A stretch of DNA of 64,000 nucleotides from Trebouxia sp. TZW2008 (lineage: Eukaryota > Chlorophyta > Trebouxiophyceae > Trebouxiales > Trebouxiaceae). A model generated the notes under the pieces. The model was not told where the DNA came from. It saw nothing but the letters and a program-made list of their open reading frames with translations, and ran no database searches. The translations under genes were made by a program, and so were the position numbers. The DNA lies in assembly GCA_002118135.1 (NCBI GenBank), contig BDIU01000203.1:62001-126000 (forward strand). The letters are read 5' to 3'. How positions within the stretch are numbered: the first letter of the stretch is position 1; the number at the start of each line of letters is the position of its first letter. Shown piece after piece: positions 46,816 to 59,345 of the stretch.

Positions 46816-49800
46816 ATGGCAACATCTGCCCTCAAAAGGACTTCCAAGTGCTTTGGCCAGAGTGGAAACGTCAGCAGCAAAAGTGCTGGCTATTCAATTT
46901 CAGGTCCTCTGGATGCGATTGCTCGGCCAACCTACTACACCCTCGGTGAGCGTCTTCCCTTTCCCTGTTGTCACCATGGGTGTCTTACGTTTGTACCCTG
47001 ACCGAAAAGGCCTAAAATTGACGTCCAAAACTCTTGGCATCTGAACATCTCGTGTCAGCAGGTGCTACAACTGGCATCGCTCAAGGGGTGTACAAGAGCC
47101 TGAGTGGCATATCAGCAGTAGAGAAGCGTCTCAAGGATGCTTTGGAAGGGGTATGTGTCTGCTCGAGAGATGCTCTCGCTGCTACCATCTCAGACACATT
47201 ATGCTTATTTCATGCATTGCCATAGGCAAAGTGCAGTCGCTGCAGCCTGCTAGATGGCCCCAACAATATATGCCGTTCAGAAAGACAGTGGCAACTTGTC
47301 TTCACTTTGTGTGCAGAACAATGTCACTACTGGCGCTCTCAGAGCCATAGTGGCAATGGTGGAGTATCAGCAGGCAACACTTGACCTGGTTAAGGCTGCA
47401 GCAGAGGTCGGTGACACTGCTTCAAAGCATCCCATGCTCATTGCTGCAGCTACTCAACTGCTACTCAACAAAGGCAGTGTGACGTTGAGCTACACATCAA
47501 CTGCTTTGTTGCTGACTGGGACTTGCAGCAGCATGCGTAGCCAACAACATGCACAAGGTCAGATGACATGCAAGCCTTTGCATGCAAGTTGACGACTGCT
47601 GCTTGAGTCTACAGGCTGATGGTGCCGTCAACAAGAATGAATTGACCCTACAGCGCGCCAAAGTCAACAGCCTGAAGGGTAAGGTTGAGCGCTTGGTGGA
47701 AGCACTGGCACAGGAGCAAAGCTGCTCAGGCAAGGCTGGTGCCAACAAGCCACAGCATGATGCTGTGAGCAAGCAGGTAAACTCAGTCTTTCAGTTCTTG
47801 ATTTGTCCGTCGTATGTGTGGGCAAGTGGCTGATAGGTTCAGCAATGCTGATGCTTTCATGTGCATGAACAGCATCAGACATCGGAGCAATGCAGGAACT
47901 GACAGCTTTTCTTGACAGCAATGCTCACTGCCAAATCTGCAGGTTTCCTGCTGGGTGCGTGGTGTCAGACCTCATTGGGCGCCATCATCTTAGCAATGCT
48001 CCTCACTACCAGCTTGTGCATCACATTGGTGTCTATGCGAGCGCAAAGCGGCGCACCACAAAGGACCAGGCGCAGACTACATTGACACATTGTTCATTCA
48101 GGCCAAAACTGCTGTATATGCTGCAGGGGCATGTTGTAGAAGGGCAAGGCATGGGCTCAACTGACGTTGCCCACTCACTGTGCTTTCGACCAAATTGCTG
48201 TTCATGTTGCAGGTGGGCAACATGTATGAGGCCAAGACATGCACTACACTGACCGTGCTCTGTCCACATCATGTGCTTCAGCTCAAAATTCCTGTTATGT
48301 AGCAGATGAGCAAAATGTACAAGAGCAAGGCATCATCTACATTTACCGTGCTTTGTCCACTCACTGAGCTTGAGAGCAACACTGCTGTTTATGTTGCAGG
48401 TGGGCAGATTGTGCGAGGGCAAAGTTGGGCTACACTGATCTTTTGCCCACTCAGTATGCTCCTGCTGTGCACATTGCAGGTTGGCAAAAGTACTGAGGCA
48501 AGGCACGGGCTATGCTAACCTTCTGCCCACTCACTGTGCTTCAGAGCAACACTGCTGTATATGTAGCAGTCGGCAACATGCATGAGGGCATGCTGACCTC
48601 AGAATCATTCTGCTTAGTCAGTGGACCACAGGCAATTAGTCAATTTGCTTCAGGCCAACACTGTAGTTATGTTGCAGGTGGCCAATTTGTATGAGGGCAT
48701 GCTAGCCTCAGCTGGCGCACTGCCAGCCATTGAGGGTGCCAGGGCGGCACAGGAGTGTCAGCTGCAACAGGCAGTTGAGGCCCAGGCAGCCCTGCTACAA
48801 GCCCAGGTGTCTGCGACCCAGAACGCTGACAAGTGAGGCAGTCTCCTTGCGAAGTTTCCAAATTTGTCTGTTTCCTTTGTCTTATTTTGGCTGCACACAG
48901 CATAAATGTAAAATGTGTACTGCCTGGATATGCTTTGTGCCCACAAGTCTCTCTCCTGTGCTTTGAGCTGACAGATTCAATGGTGTGTCTGCAATGCCTC
49001 ATTCGTGTGAGAGGCATGTTGAGAGCAAGTCAAAACTGAATCTCGCCAGCAATTGCAACAGCAAGGTTGCGACTATCCTAAAACTGGTATGTATGTCCTC
49101 ATTGAGGCCCACATGCTTGCTGAACTGACACCTTCCCTTTGGAAATCGTTGTGCTGTTATGCAAAAATCTAATTTTCTGCGCCAAAGCAGGCTCTGCTGA
49201 CGTGTGTTCAGCACGTAACCTGTGTAGCTGTGATATGCTCTGCGTCATGGTGCTGTTGCATCTGCAGGGCTGACAGGAAAGCCCAATGGATCAGGGATGC
49301 CGCACAAAAGCTGGCTGCCAGCTCCCGGGCAAGGTGTGAGAGGCTGCAGAAGGACAAGCAGCAGCTAACCAAGGATCTGTACAGAAGCAATGGGATTCAA
49401 GTAGCCCATCTGTGCCAGCTGAAGGCAGTCAGTGCTGCCAAGGTCGCGTTGGCTGCAGACAAAGAGGATTTGCGCAATCTGCTAGAAGGGTACATTGTCA
49501 ACAAGCGTTTTCATATGCAAGTGCAGCATATGCTGTTGATCATACACCTGTTTGTTTCATGTCGATGCCAAAGTGTGTTGTCACATGTTGTGCAAGAGTT
49601 TGTGGCATTGCATGAATGTCTACCAGCGTTGTTCAAATTTAATGCTCACGATTGAGATGCTTGCACTACAGCTTGATTCAAAACAATGGCATCTTCATGT
49701 CAGGTGTCTGGCAACATTTGACGCATGTGCATGTCACCTCTCATACAATGAAACAATTGTGTAGAGCCTTCTTTGTCTTTCAGGCCCATCACTGGTGAAT

Positions 49801-52800
49801 AGGCTGAGAAGGCCATACATCATTACTGTGGGTGGAATCACCAAGTCAGCTCGACATGAGTGCATTTTTCGACTCATCATACAATAAAACATTCCAGCTT
49901 GTGAAGCTTTCCACTGACGCCTTGCAGGGCAGGTAGTGATTTCAAGGCAGAGAAAGTTGAGCGGGAGGCTGCTGAGGAGACTGCTGGTGCCCGCCAGGCT
50001 GAGGTGACAAGCCTGGAGCAGCAGCTGGCCACCAGCCAGGCTGACCTGAAGGCAGAGCAGGGCCTCAAGGCCGCTCTGCAGGCTGATGCGCACAAGCTGC
50101 AGGCAAGCCCCTTCAATGCCCTGCAAAATTGACCAGTGGCTGTGGCTTGAGTTATGTGCTGCACAACTGCTGCAGGCTGTTGTTCACTGGCTTATGAACA
50201 ACAGCCTGCAGCACAATTAACAAAATGGTGTGCTGTGATTGCTGCCTTTGGGCACCATGCGTTTGCAACATGCCAGCTGTGAACATTTCTGTCCTTGACC
50301 TGCATGTCTGCACAATATCTACAGCCTGGGCTGTGTGTGTTGCACAGCATTGTCATGTTCCTTGGATTGATAGACCACAGCGCATTGGTGTTGTGGCAAA
50401 GGTCGAGTGAGCAGCCGATTTTCGCAACTACAACATGCGCATCTGCAGCACGAGGGTGTGTAGCAGCTCATGACGTGTGTTGGTTCTGTGTAGGCGCAGC
50501 TGAAAGAGTCTCAGCAGCTGGCAGCTGACCTTCAGGCCAGCAGAAAGAAGGTTGAGGAGCAGAGGAACCAGAAGATTGCTGCCCTCAAGACCAAGGCCGC
50601 TGAAGTCAACACCCTGCAGCAGTCCCTCAAGAGGTATGCCTGGCAAGGATGGGCTGGTTGCTCACACAGTTCAGCTGTGCTTGCCTGCCATGCATTGTGT
50701 CTCAAGACAGGTCTTGGCTCAACGCCATGCCTGCAAATCCCCTGGTGTCATGTGAGGCTTACTCTCAACTGCCCACCTCCAGGAATGCATGCTTGAAGGT
50801 ACACAGCTGTGCCAGTTGTGCGCATTTGCATGGAAAGCAGACTCCTCACATGCGGCGTTTTGATGTGTGTCGTTTAGATGTTTTAGCTGAGCAGAGGATG
50901 CTTTTTGGCACTTACACAGCTTTGAAGACTCCTCAAGTTCTGATGCAAATGCCCTTTGTGTTGTCTAAGTCTTGGACCTTTGCGCAGCAGCTGGTCACAT
51001 TTGGACTCGCATCAGCTTCTCTGCAAGTGTTGAACCGCTAATACCTTCAATTTTGACAGCATGAAAATAACTCAAAGTCAAAGTCAAAGATTGCATGTGA
51101 CCGCATTTTTAAGGTGGTTGTTGCTTCGAGGCTGCCCCTGGCAAAAAAGGCTCTTGTTCTGGTGCATAGCACTTGCTATAGCACTATGTTCTTTTGTTGC
51201 CTAGCTGCATCACCGGGGCTGCTTATTTACAGGGCTGAAGCAGAGCTGAGTAGGGAGAGAGCCTCCCAAGTAAAGGCTGACCAGACCGCTGCTGACACCC
51301 AGAAGGAGGTGTCCCTGCTGACTACACGCTTGGCAGACGTCCATGAGCAGCTTGACGCCAAGCAGCTCAAGCTGGAGCATGCAGAGCGCCAGGTGTCTCA
51401 GGCGAGCAGTGCTTCAAGCGCAGCAAGTCCAGAACAAGCTTGTCACTACCTTGAATCTACCCATTGTTGTTTTCTTTGCATGCATACTGGAAGCCAGCAA
51501 ACTTCAGTACATACAGCCGACAGCTGGGTATGCGTGCTGTGCACAACATGCAACCATGGGCCGCTTTTCATGCGTTGGCATCATGACAGCTGTTTCGTGT
51601 TTGTCTGCATGCAGTCAACAGGCAGGAAAGTGGATGAGGAGAACGTTGACACATGGCACTAGCAGACTGTTTGCTTTGTGAGCACACAATCTGCTGCGCA
51701 GACTAAACGAGTGCAATGTCCATATGCAGGCTGAGAAGAAGGGGAAGGACGAGGCGGCAGCTCGCACTGCAGCTCTGACAGACAAGGAGCAAATCCTGGG
51801 TGCTCTACAAGCCAAGTTTGACAAGATGTCACAAGACAATGAGCTGTAAGAGCCGGTCCCAGTGCCCTCAGGATTTGTTGTCAGTGTTGTGAGCGCATCA
51901 GTCAATGCTGTATGTGGTGTAGTGCACGTCGATGTCACGCACAAATGATATGCAGTCACAGCTGAGACCATACTTCATATCTGCTTGCAAGTGCCTGCTG
52001 AATTTGTGTGCAATTAGACTGCTTTGAGACTTTCCTGGTTGCTTCCAAAAGCAGCTGATCTGTGATCATTTTCATCCAGCAATGCATTTCCAACAGGCAC
52101 TCTTGTGCAGGAGGGAGGCTCAGCTCAAGAAGGTGGCCAACCCCCAGAGGAGCTCTGAGGGATTGGGCACTGCTGTCAACACTGCTGTGACTGGCCCCAC
52201 CGCCTACGTAATGCCCATTTATTGCCTTGCTTGAGACATTGCGCACTGATGCCCTCTCACTGAAGTTGCCGATCCCAGCTGCCAAACACATAATTGGAAT
52301 CATAGCTGCTTGCCCACAGTGCCTTTGGCTGTCTGCGTCGCTTGCAGCATGCTTGTCATGCCCTACATGCTGATCAGCACACCACATATATCTGCTACAA
52401 CGCCCACAAATGCTGAAAATTTGCACAGCCATAGTACAGCTGTCTCACCGGCCAAGGGCGCCTTACACCAAGCAAATGTCCCACCGTCTGTCAACTGCTG
52501 AAACTCATGTGTTCCCATGCAGATGCAGTGCATTTAGCATTCAATGTTTCATAGGGTCTGCTGTGTCAGCAATCATCGTTTTGACATGTTGCATGCTGGT
52601 CAGCTGACCACTGTAACGACGATAACAACACTCATACAGTACAATCTTCTGATATCAGCTCATGATACATACCATTCATCCACCAATTTGCCCCTTTTGC
52701 TGCAGTCTGCTGCTACTGAACAGCGTCATCAGTGTGTGCAGGCTCCCTTGGCCCTTGAGGCAGGACGTAACAATGGCAAGGAGTGCAGTATGGAGTCTAT

Positions 52801-55800
52801 TGATCAAGATCAGGTTGAAGAAGATGAGGAAGATGATGTTGAGGAGGAGGTAGCCACAAGCAGTGGGAGGGATCATGTGGGGGCTGCACCCCAGGGCCCC
52901 AGGGGTGGCTCCCCTGCAGGTGGGTGTCTCAAGTCATGCAGCAGAATCAAGCCACACGAAGTGTCATCACCATGGCCTTGAAATGCTTTCATGAAGTATG
53001 CGCAGTAACTCCAAGTGTGATTGGCTTGATGCGTGCGCAGACGTTTGCAGAGCTGATGCATATGCTGCGCTTTTGCTGAAGTTGACTTGTCAGGGGTTCT
53101 GTAGGATTGAGCACCAAGATGCATGTTGACTAACGTCATCAGTGTAAATGGGTGTGGCACTACTGCTGGGCATATGCATGAAGCCCAGTACTTGCTTAAA
53201 GGTGGAGCAAGTGAAAGCTCAGTGCGCTTATAGACATGCTTATAGACAAGGTACAAAATCCTGCCATCAAGAATTTCACAATCTTGCGTGACTTGCACAA
53301 ACTTGACCCAGTCCAATATTTGTACTTTGCAGGACGTTCACAGGTCCCAGAACACTTCCAGGCAGTGCCCAGGATTGCTGGCTTTGCGGAGCAGCTGTAT
53401 ATGGACACAGAGCGCATCCTGGGGAGTGGCAACACCGGTGATGTCTTTGCCGGCGGCAACTTGCACCAGCTGCTGCAAGGTCGTCCTCAATGGGCTGTCA
53501 AGGTATGTGCCGTTTGTACAGCTAACCTCCAAAATTTGCAAGTAGCCTTTTGCCCTGCTGGTGAAAAGTGAAAAGTGGGCAGTCAAGGTATGTACCATTT
53601 GTGTAGCTAGCCTCCAAGCTTTGTCAGTGGCATTTGGCAGGAGCAACTGCAAGGTCCACCTCAGTGGGCAGTCAAGGTAAGTGCCATTTGCATTGCTAGC
53701 CTCCAAATGTCGCAAGTGGGATTTGGCAGGAGCTCTTGCAAGGTCGGTCTCAGTGGGATGTCAAGGTACGCTTCATATGCAATGCATACCCGCATACTCT
53801 GCAAAACTTCATCTAAGTTCACTTTGCAAACTTCAGCTTCTGTAGCTTGGCTTGACCTTGACCAGCTTGCCTAAATGGGCAGTCAAGGTATGTGCCATTT
53901 GCATAGCTACCCTTCAAGCTTGGTAGCAGTCCCTTTACACCAAGCTTGACGTCCTGCAGCTGTCTGTCACCACTGCCCATGAGCTTGCATATCGTTTCGT
54001 CTCTGAGTTCTGACAAACTCTGAGTATTGCAATGATGCTGGTTGAAGCTTCCAAATATGCATGCAGCTCACATTCAACCCTCTGAACAGCTGTAGGACAT
54101 GGGCTACGATCTACACTTTGGGCTTGGCATTCAGAACATTTTGGTGCGCTTTTGTATGTGTCTTGAACAGCGTCTCCTCACAAACAGCTCATGCAGCTCT
54201 CACACCTGCTCAAGCGTGCATCCAAATGGCTACCACTTCATGAACCTCTATGTCTTCACAATCTTTGCATTAAGTTCTTCTTATTCAACTGCACTTACAG
54301 AGACCATATCATGCAGCAGTCACTCGAGACTTCGCTCAAGAAACCCATCACTGTGCAGTCACGCACTGCATGTGAAGTGAACCAGTCTTTGTGTTGCAGG
54401 TGGTCACCCCCCCAGTGAATGAGGCAGATCGCATCGACAGGTATGATGTCGACAAGGAGCTGGCAAGTCTGAGTCTGGTGGTTGGCCAGTCAAGACTGCT
54501 GCAGTGTCGTGGGTACAGCACAGGGTACGAGTTTCAGGAGGGACAAAGAATGCTCAAGGGTTATATGGTGACAGAGTAAGCCCTTGCTGCAGTGTGCATG
54601 CTGATTTCTACTGTGCATAGTCCTAATGGTCTTGAAGGGCTACATGATGACAGAGCAAGCTCCCTTTGTGTTGTACATGCCAATTGTCCCTGGTCACAGT
54701 GATGTTACAGATGTCACAGATCAATGCATTGGCATTGTTGCAGTGCAGGTGCTGATTGCTGCTAATGTTGAAAGCAATGCAGTCATCACAGAGTAGGCCA
54801 CTGCTGCTGTGTACATAGGTGCTTCCAGTTACAGCTGTGTTGCAGTGACTGCAGAATCAGGCCTTGCTGCATTTTGCATGCTCTTGATTGGCTTCTCAGC
54901 TGTACTCAACATACCTGCAGCAGCATTATGTTACTGGCGAATCCACAAGATTCACTTCCTTGACGTGCTCAGTCTTTATGAATGGCAATAGGCCTGTTGT
55001 CTGGACCTGCTGACACGCTGCATGGCTCAGCAGTTTCGCCTGTGGTGCAGCTATGCCTGCTCTGATCTGCTGCATGGCTGCAATACGAATGTCTGGCTGT
55101 AGTACTCATGCTTTGCTGCATTACTCAAGCGTGGCAGTGTTGTTGATGCAGCTTTCTGGGTCCATCTTTGACCAGGGCAGTACTGGACCTGGACAGGGGT
55201 GTGGTTAAAGTCAGCTCCAGGCGGCAGCGCATGTTGTGGGTGGCCTCGATGTTTCTGGTGGGCACCGCCTTCTCGCTGTTGCTTGATCTCTGTAGTGTGC
55301 ATTTTGCAATCATGGACAGGGCCCTCTTGCTACTGATGTATTTGTGCAAGTGCCTGATCACACTTTCATGATGGCAATCATCAAGCTTAAGGCCTTTTCA
55401 TCAGGTCTGTCTGATGGGTTGATCAGCCACTTGCCTGCCACACATTCTTTTGCATTCTTCTGCTGTCATGTAAAAGTCTGCGCTATGCATAACATAAGCA
55501 GCAGCAAATGATACAGCATTGTTGCCTTGCAGGCTGTCAGGGATTTGCACAAGCTGAGGCTTGTGCATCATGATGTCAAGCCAGACAACTTCTGTCTCCA
55601 TTCAGATGCACATGGGGAGGTCAGCATGAGCCTGATAGATATGGGACTGTTGGAAGATGTGGGGGGTAAGTTTTGGTCCATCTCATTTGCATTGCCAAAC
55701 AGGAGCTGTGATCTGACAGTGCCTTCAGCCGGAAGTCAAGAGCTTGCAAGTTGCATGCAATGACTTCCAATCCGCAATCTGCTTTGCTGATTCTGTGAGT

Positions 55801-56936
55801 GTGCTGTCATGAGTCAAGGCGCACCAAGCACTGTCTACAGGGCTGCCAGCATCAACATCAAATTATGACAACTCAGCACGCGACTATGGTGCTTCATATT
55901 TAGGGTTTTAGGGTTTAGGTTGTCCTGCAAGCATGCCTTGATCGATCATTGCTTGCATTGCATGCGCCCACAGAAGCCAACCTACAACCTGAGGCAGCTT
56001 GCCGGAATCAGTCTTGCCACATTGTAGGCATGACACCCTTGGGAAAATCGCTTCACACTGATGATGTTTTCTGCCATACAGGGCATGAACACGACGCCTA
56101 CACCCACACACTTGGGAGCAAATTCTACCATGCTCCAGAGTTGCTGGACTTCAAGGCCCCAGATGAGCTGAGGCAAGGCCCCAGGAATGCCAAGCAGCGG
56201 GTTCGAGACCTGCAGGCCTGCGATGTGTGGGCAGCGGCGCTTACTGCCTTCTTTGTACTGACAGCCCAAGACCTGATCCGCATCCCTTGCGACAACAGGA
56301 CTATTGACGAGCAGATGTGTGAGGCACAGCAGCTGCTGGTAAGGCTCTCCGACTTGTGCTGTTGTTGTAGCCTGTCATGCCGCTTAAATACCCATGCACT
56401 AGTAGGCCCTTGTGACATGGCATATCTGTACCCTCCCAGCCTGCGTTTTGTCCCATGCAGTCACACTTATGCGTGCTACAATGCATGCTTTGCATTCTGC
56501 AGCCTGTCAAGTGAGTGAGTTGTTGGGTCTTGGTTGTAGCAGCAGAGCATACGTGTAGCAGCAGAGCATATGCAAACACAAAATATGACTTGCACTTTTG
56601 CAGCATTCAGCTTCAATTTGTATTTCGACGGCTTCCTTTCACTTGAACCCTGAATGGTCCTACGCCTCTTGAGCAGCATCTGAACTGCGCTGTGCTGACT
56701 GCTGAGCTGCTGCTGATTGTTTGTGTGTTTGCTTGCAGCTGAGGGCTTTGCAAGCTCCACAAATCCATTCTCACAAAGCAGTTGCCACCATCAGCACCTG
56801 GGGTCCACAAGCACTGGATTTCTTCTTCAAGACCTTGCGCAGTTCTGCAAGGGGACGCATTACCGCTGCAGAAGCACTTAAGCATGAGTTCCTGGCCAGT
56901 GCATTTGAACAGCTGGAACCAAAAGAGAGTCAGTAG
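46816..56936 (+). CDS. Coiled-coil protein with C-terminal kinase domain
   Basis: Exons: 46816-46945, 47062-47150, 47317 to about 47480, 47615-47776, 48678-48832, 49268-49489, 49928-50102, 50494-50633, 51233-51392, 51730-51845, 52111-52207, 52706-52919, 53333-53502, 54400-54575, one near 55177, 55533-55665, 56082-56338 and 56739-56936; most phases match. Exons 4 to 11 form a long heptad-rich, Gln/Lys/Ala/Glu coiled coil (EQQLATSQADLKAEQ), then an acidic run (EEDEEDDVEEE). The kinase part shows a Gly loop ILGSGNTGDVFAGG, the ATP-site Lys in PQWAVK, the loop RLVHHDVKPDNF (HHD for HRD), IDMG in place of DFG, and GSKFYHAPEL before CDVWAAALTAFFVLT. The first exon may be longer. Around 55177 the model is uncertain: a hydrophobic reading WVASMFLVGTAFSLLLDL is probably intronic. 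The intron after 50102 starts with GC. Substrates unknown. Confidence 0.7.
48120..48677 (+). repeat. Six decayed copies of coiled-coil exon 5 start (about 90 bp)
   Basis: TTGCAGGTGGGCAACATGTA-like units with an upstream TTGCCCACTCACTGTGCTT spacer occur at about 48123, 48213, 48302, 48397, 48478 and 48568, before the intact acceptor at 48677. Each unit ends in a GAGGCAAGG or GAGGGC word from the exon's first codons. Confidence 0.85.
53570..53905 (+). repeat. Four decayed copies of kinase exon 13 end (about 88 bp)
   Basis: The exon end and donor (GCTGTCAAG|GTATGTGCC, encoding the ATP-site Lys) plus intron start are repeated with TCAAGGTA at 53498, 53583, 53672, 53761 and 53882. Confidence 0.85.
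55899..55921 (+). repeat. Interstitial telomere-type motif
   Basis: TTTAGGG, TTTTAGGG and TTTAGGT in tandem, the plant/green-algal telomere pattern, in the intron before exon 56082 of the kinase gene. Confidence 0.7.
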
Positions 56937-57117
56937 ACTGCAACATTTGTCTGGTGGTTGGTAGGGTTAAGTGTTGATGTGCGGCACCCTGTCCGTCTAG
57001 TTACTGGTCAACCCTCCCCTTGTTTCGTGAGACTCCACAACATGGTAATCTTGATTGCTGTTCATACAAAGTAGCAAAGACTTTCTGTGCTTGATGCAGC
57101 ATATATATATATATTTA

Positions 57118-58001
57118 CAACACTGACCACTGACCATTTGCAGTTACTAAGGTTTTGCAGAGATACGCCATGGTTATGTCATGGGGTTTGTCTTACTAAG
57201 CAGTGAGAGCATGACTAAAAGCGTGCAGCTCCCCAGGCTAGGTTTTAACTATTTGAAAGCGGGGGGAATCTATCCAAGTCAAACCCCTACACACACTGCT
57301 TTCCATTGCTTATTTACCTAATTTTAATCAGATTATAATTGGTAGTACTTAGTGTAGTAGAAGTACCGCCCAGCTCCTTGGCTCCCCAGCTCCCCAAGAA
57401 AAGCTAAGAGAATCCTGAATAACTCAGAGTTCTGAGTTTCAGAAGGGAGTTCGTGATGAGCTGGGGAGCTTAGTAAAACCCTGTAGAATCGGGGTCGCAC
57501 ACACACACACGCCGCCGCTTGCGGCGCTGCCCTTGTACACAACCGTTACTCTGACGTAATACAGTAGAATTCAAACTTTTGAGTGTTTGCACGCAGAGCT
57601 CGTGACAGCTGTACGTAGTGGCTACAGAGGTTGTATACAGAGCGCGCGAACCTCAGGCGCTGACGCTGCAGTGTTGTGGCGCTGATCCTACAGAGGCTGC
57701 ACGCAGTTTCTGCAGAAGTTGGGCCAGAAAACCTGCTGAAATCCCTAGGATTCTGATAGGATTCTAGATGACATAACCTTGATCTTTTCTGCACGCAGAC
57801 ATGTGGAGTTCTGATTTCTTTCAGATTTTGTCTGTTTTCTCTGTAGCTACAGTAAGGATTGCTGATGTGCAACTCATTATCGCAGTCCTCACCAACATCT
57901 TCTCGTTAGCCACTATTTCAATTTGTGTTTTCTCTGTGTTGTGTAATGAGTACAGCTTACGAGAACCTGAAAAGCATCTGGAACTGACGATAAGGCAATT
58001 A
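57118..58001 (+). repeat. Left terminal inverted repeat
   Basis: Inverted counterpart of 60352-61258. The membrane-protein frame in this arm has lost its ATG (ATT at the equivalent site) and is frameshifted after EYSLREPEK by the loss of one A relative to the right arm. Confidence 0.8.
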
Positions 58002-58386
58002 CTCCGCCGCGGATTTCAAATCGGCAGCTTCAGCCCAAGTCTTCAGAGCTTGAGATCTAGTGAAGATCCGGCTGACTGCCTTGCCACAACCGTGAAGCAT
58101 CCTCTAAAGTTGGCTTCCACTTGACGCATCTGCATGTCGGTCTGGTGCTGCCGTTCCATCTGATGCTGCTTGCAGTGCTGCGCGTCGAGGCCTGCCGTTG
58201 TGACTAACACCAGAGCACGGCGTTTACAGAACCCTTGACTCCTAGTTGATCAGAAGCCCTAGGGTTTGCGGAAATTGGCCTTGTGTGAAGCGCGGATGTG
58301 CAAGACTACCTTTGGTTAGCGGCGTGCTGGTGTTTAGCTTCACACACGCTGACGACACTGGTGAGACTTAAGGTGTTTTTCGGGCG

Positions 58387-58833
58387 ATGTATGTCGCTTG
58401 TCGTGACCAACACGACCCCAGACCTCTTAGCGTTATACTTGACACGCTGCAGACCAAGCTGTTACCACAAGGCATGTTTGCGGCAGAGAGGTGTCCGACT
58501 TGTGGTGCGCCTTTACCTGGCGTGCGTCATGCCGATGCCAAAGGCAGCGCTTATGCAAGCAGACAGAAGGTGTCTGCTCGAGGGGAACCTGCTGTACACG
58601 CAAGCGGTCTTGAGACAGCCAGGCAAGCTCCTGTAGTATATATCTTCACCGAAGAGCTTCTGGACAAGTATCCGCCGTTGGCACACATGGGAATCGATGA
58701 GGAAGACTTTCCTGAGCTGAGAATGGAGCTGTTGGGACAAAAGATGGGCGGACGCTTGCCCAGCCAAGAGCAGCTAAAGAATTATGAATGTGTTGAGCAG
58801 TACATGATGTACAACACGTATGTTGGGTGGTAG
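58387..58833 (+). CDS. Orphan protein of the inverted-repeat element
   Basis: An unbroken 148-residue frame that looks like a real protein: no low complexity and a balanced acidic/basic composition. It has one CPTCGAPLPG pair of Cys (half of a zinc-ribbon pattern) and an acidic C-terminal part (GIDEEDFPELRMELLGQKMG). It lies in the middle of the element, just before the inner old repeat arm. No family was recognised. Confidence 0.4.
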   Translation: MYVACRDQHDPRPLSVILDTLQTKLLPQGMFAAERCPTCGAPLPGVRHADAKGSAYASRQKVSARGEPAVHASGLETARQAPVVYIFTEELLDKYPPLAHMGIDEEDFPELRMELLGQKMGGRLPSQEQLKNYECVEQYMMYNTYVGW

Positions 58834-58914
58834 AGGCATCAACATCTGATCAACGGTGTGGGCCGGAATTTGAACTGTGTCTGCAAACTTCACAGCGCAA
58901 CCTGTCTTTTAGCC

Positions 58915-59345
58915 TTTCTAAGCAAGCGGCGCTAAAACAGGGGATGTGCGCATGTGCGATCCTGTTTTTGCGCGATTTTATCAAGCTTCCCAGCTCAGCA
59001 GGTTATCATCAACTCCTTTTTGACACTAAAAACTCTGAGTTATTCAGGATTCTATAGACTTTTCTTGGGGAGCTGGGAAGCTGGGCGTTACTCTCTCTAC
59101 ACTACTACATTAAGTACTATAACTATAATCAGATTAGAAATAAGGAATAAGCAGTGGGAAGCAGTGTGTGTAGGGTAGCTTACACAGATAGATGACTACC
59201 TGTTTTTAACTCTTAAACCTAGCATTTGAATCTATAGTGTTTTGCTCATGCTCTCTTTGCTTAGTCATGCACGACCCATGACATAAACATGACACAGCTC
59301 TGCAATGCTTAGTAAACCCCCCATGGTCAATGGTCAATGTTCTAG
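58915..59345. repeat. Older, diverged right-end arm inside the element
   Basis: This stretch matches the outer 450 bases of the right arm (order: GGCGCTAAAACAGGG, CTCTGAGTTATTCA, TTTTCTTGGGGAGCTGGG, AGCAGTGGGAAGCAGTGTG, then GGTCAATGGTCAATG for GGTCAGTGG) at clearly lower identity, roughly 65-70%. No matching left end was found. It indicates an earlier related insertion. Confidence 0.75.

Noticed and set aside
55177..55371. Hydrophobic frame inside the kinase gene as a transmembrane segment
   Set aside because: It lies where the kinase C-lobe begins, lacks a phase-consistent donor after the helix and ends in a stop; only its first codons may be exonic.
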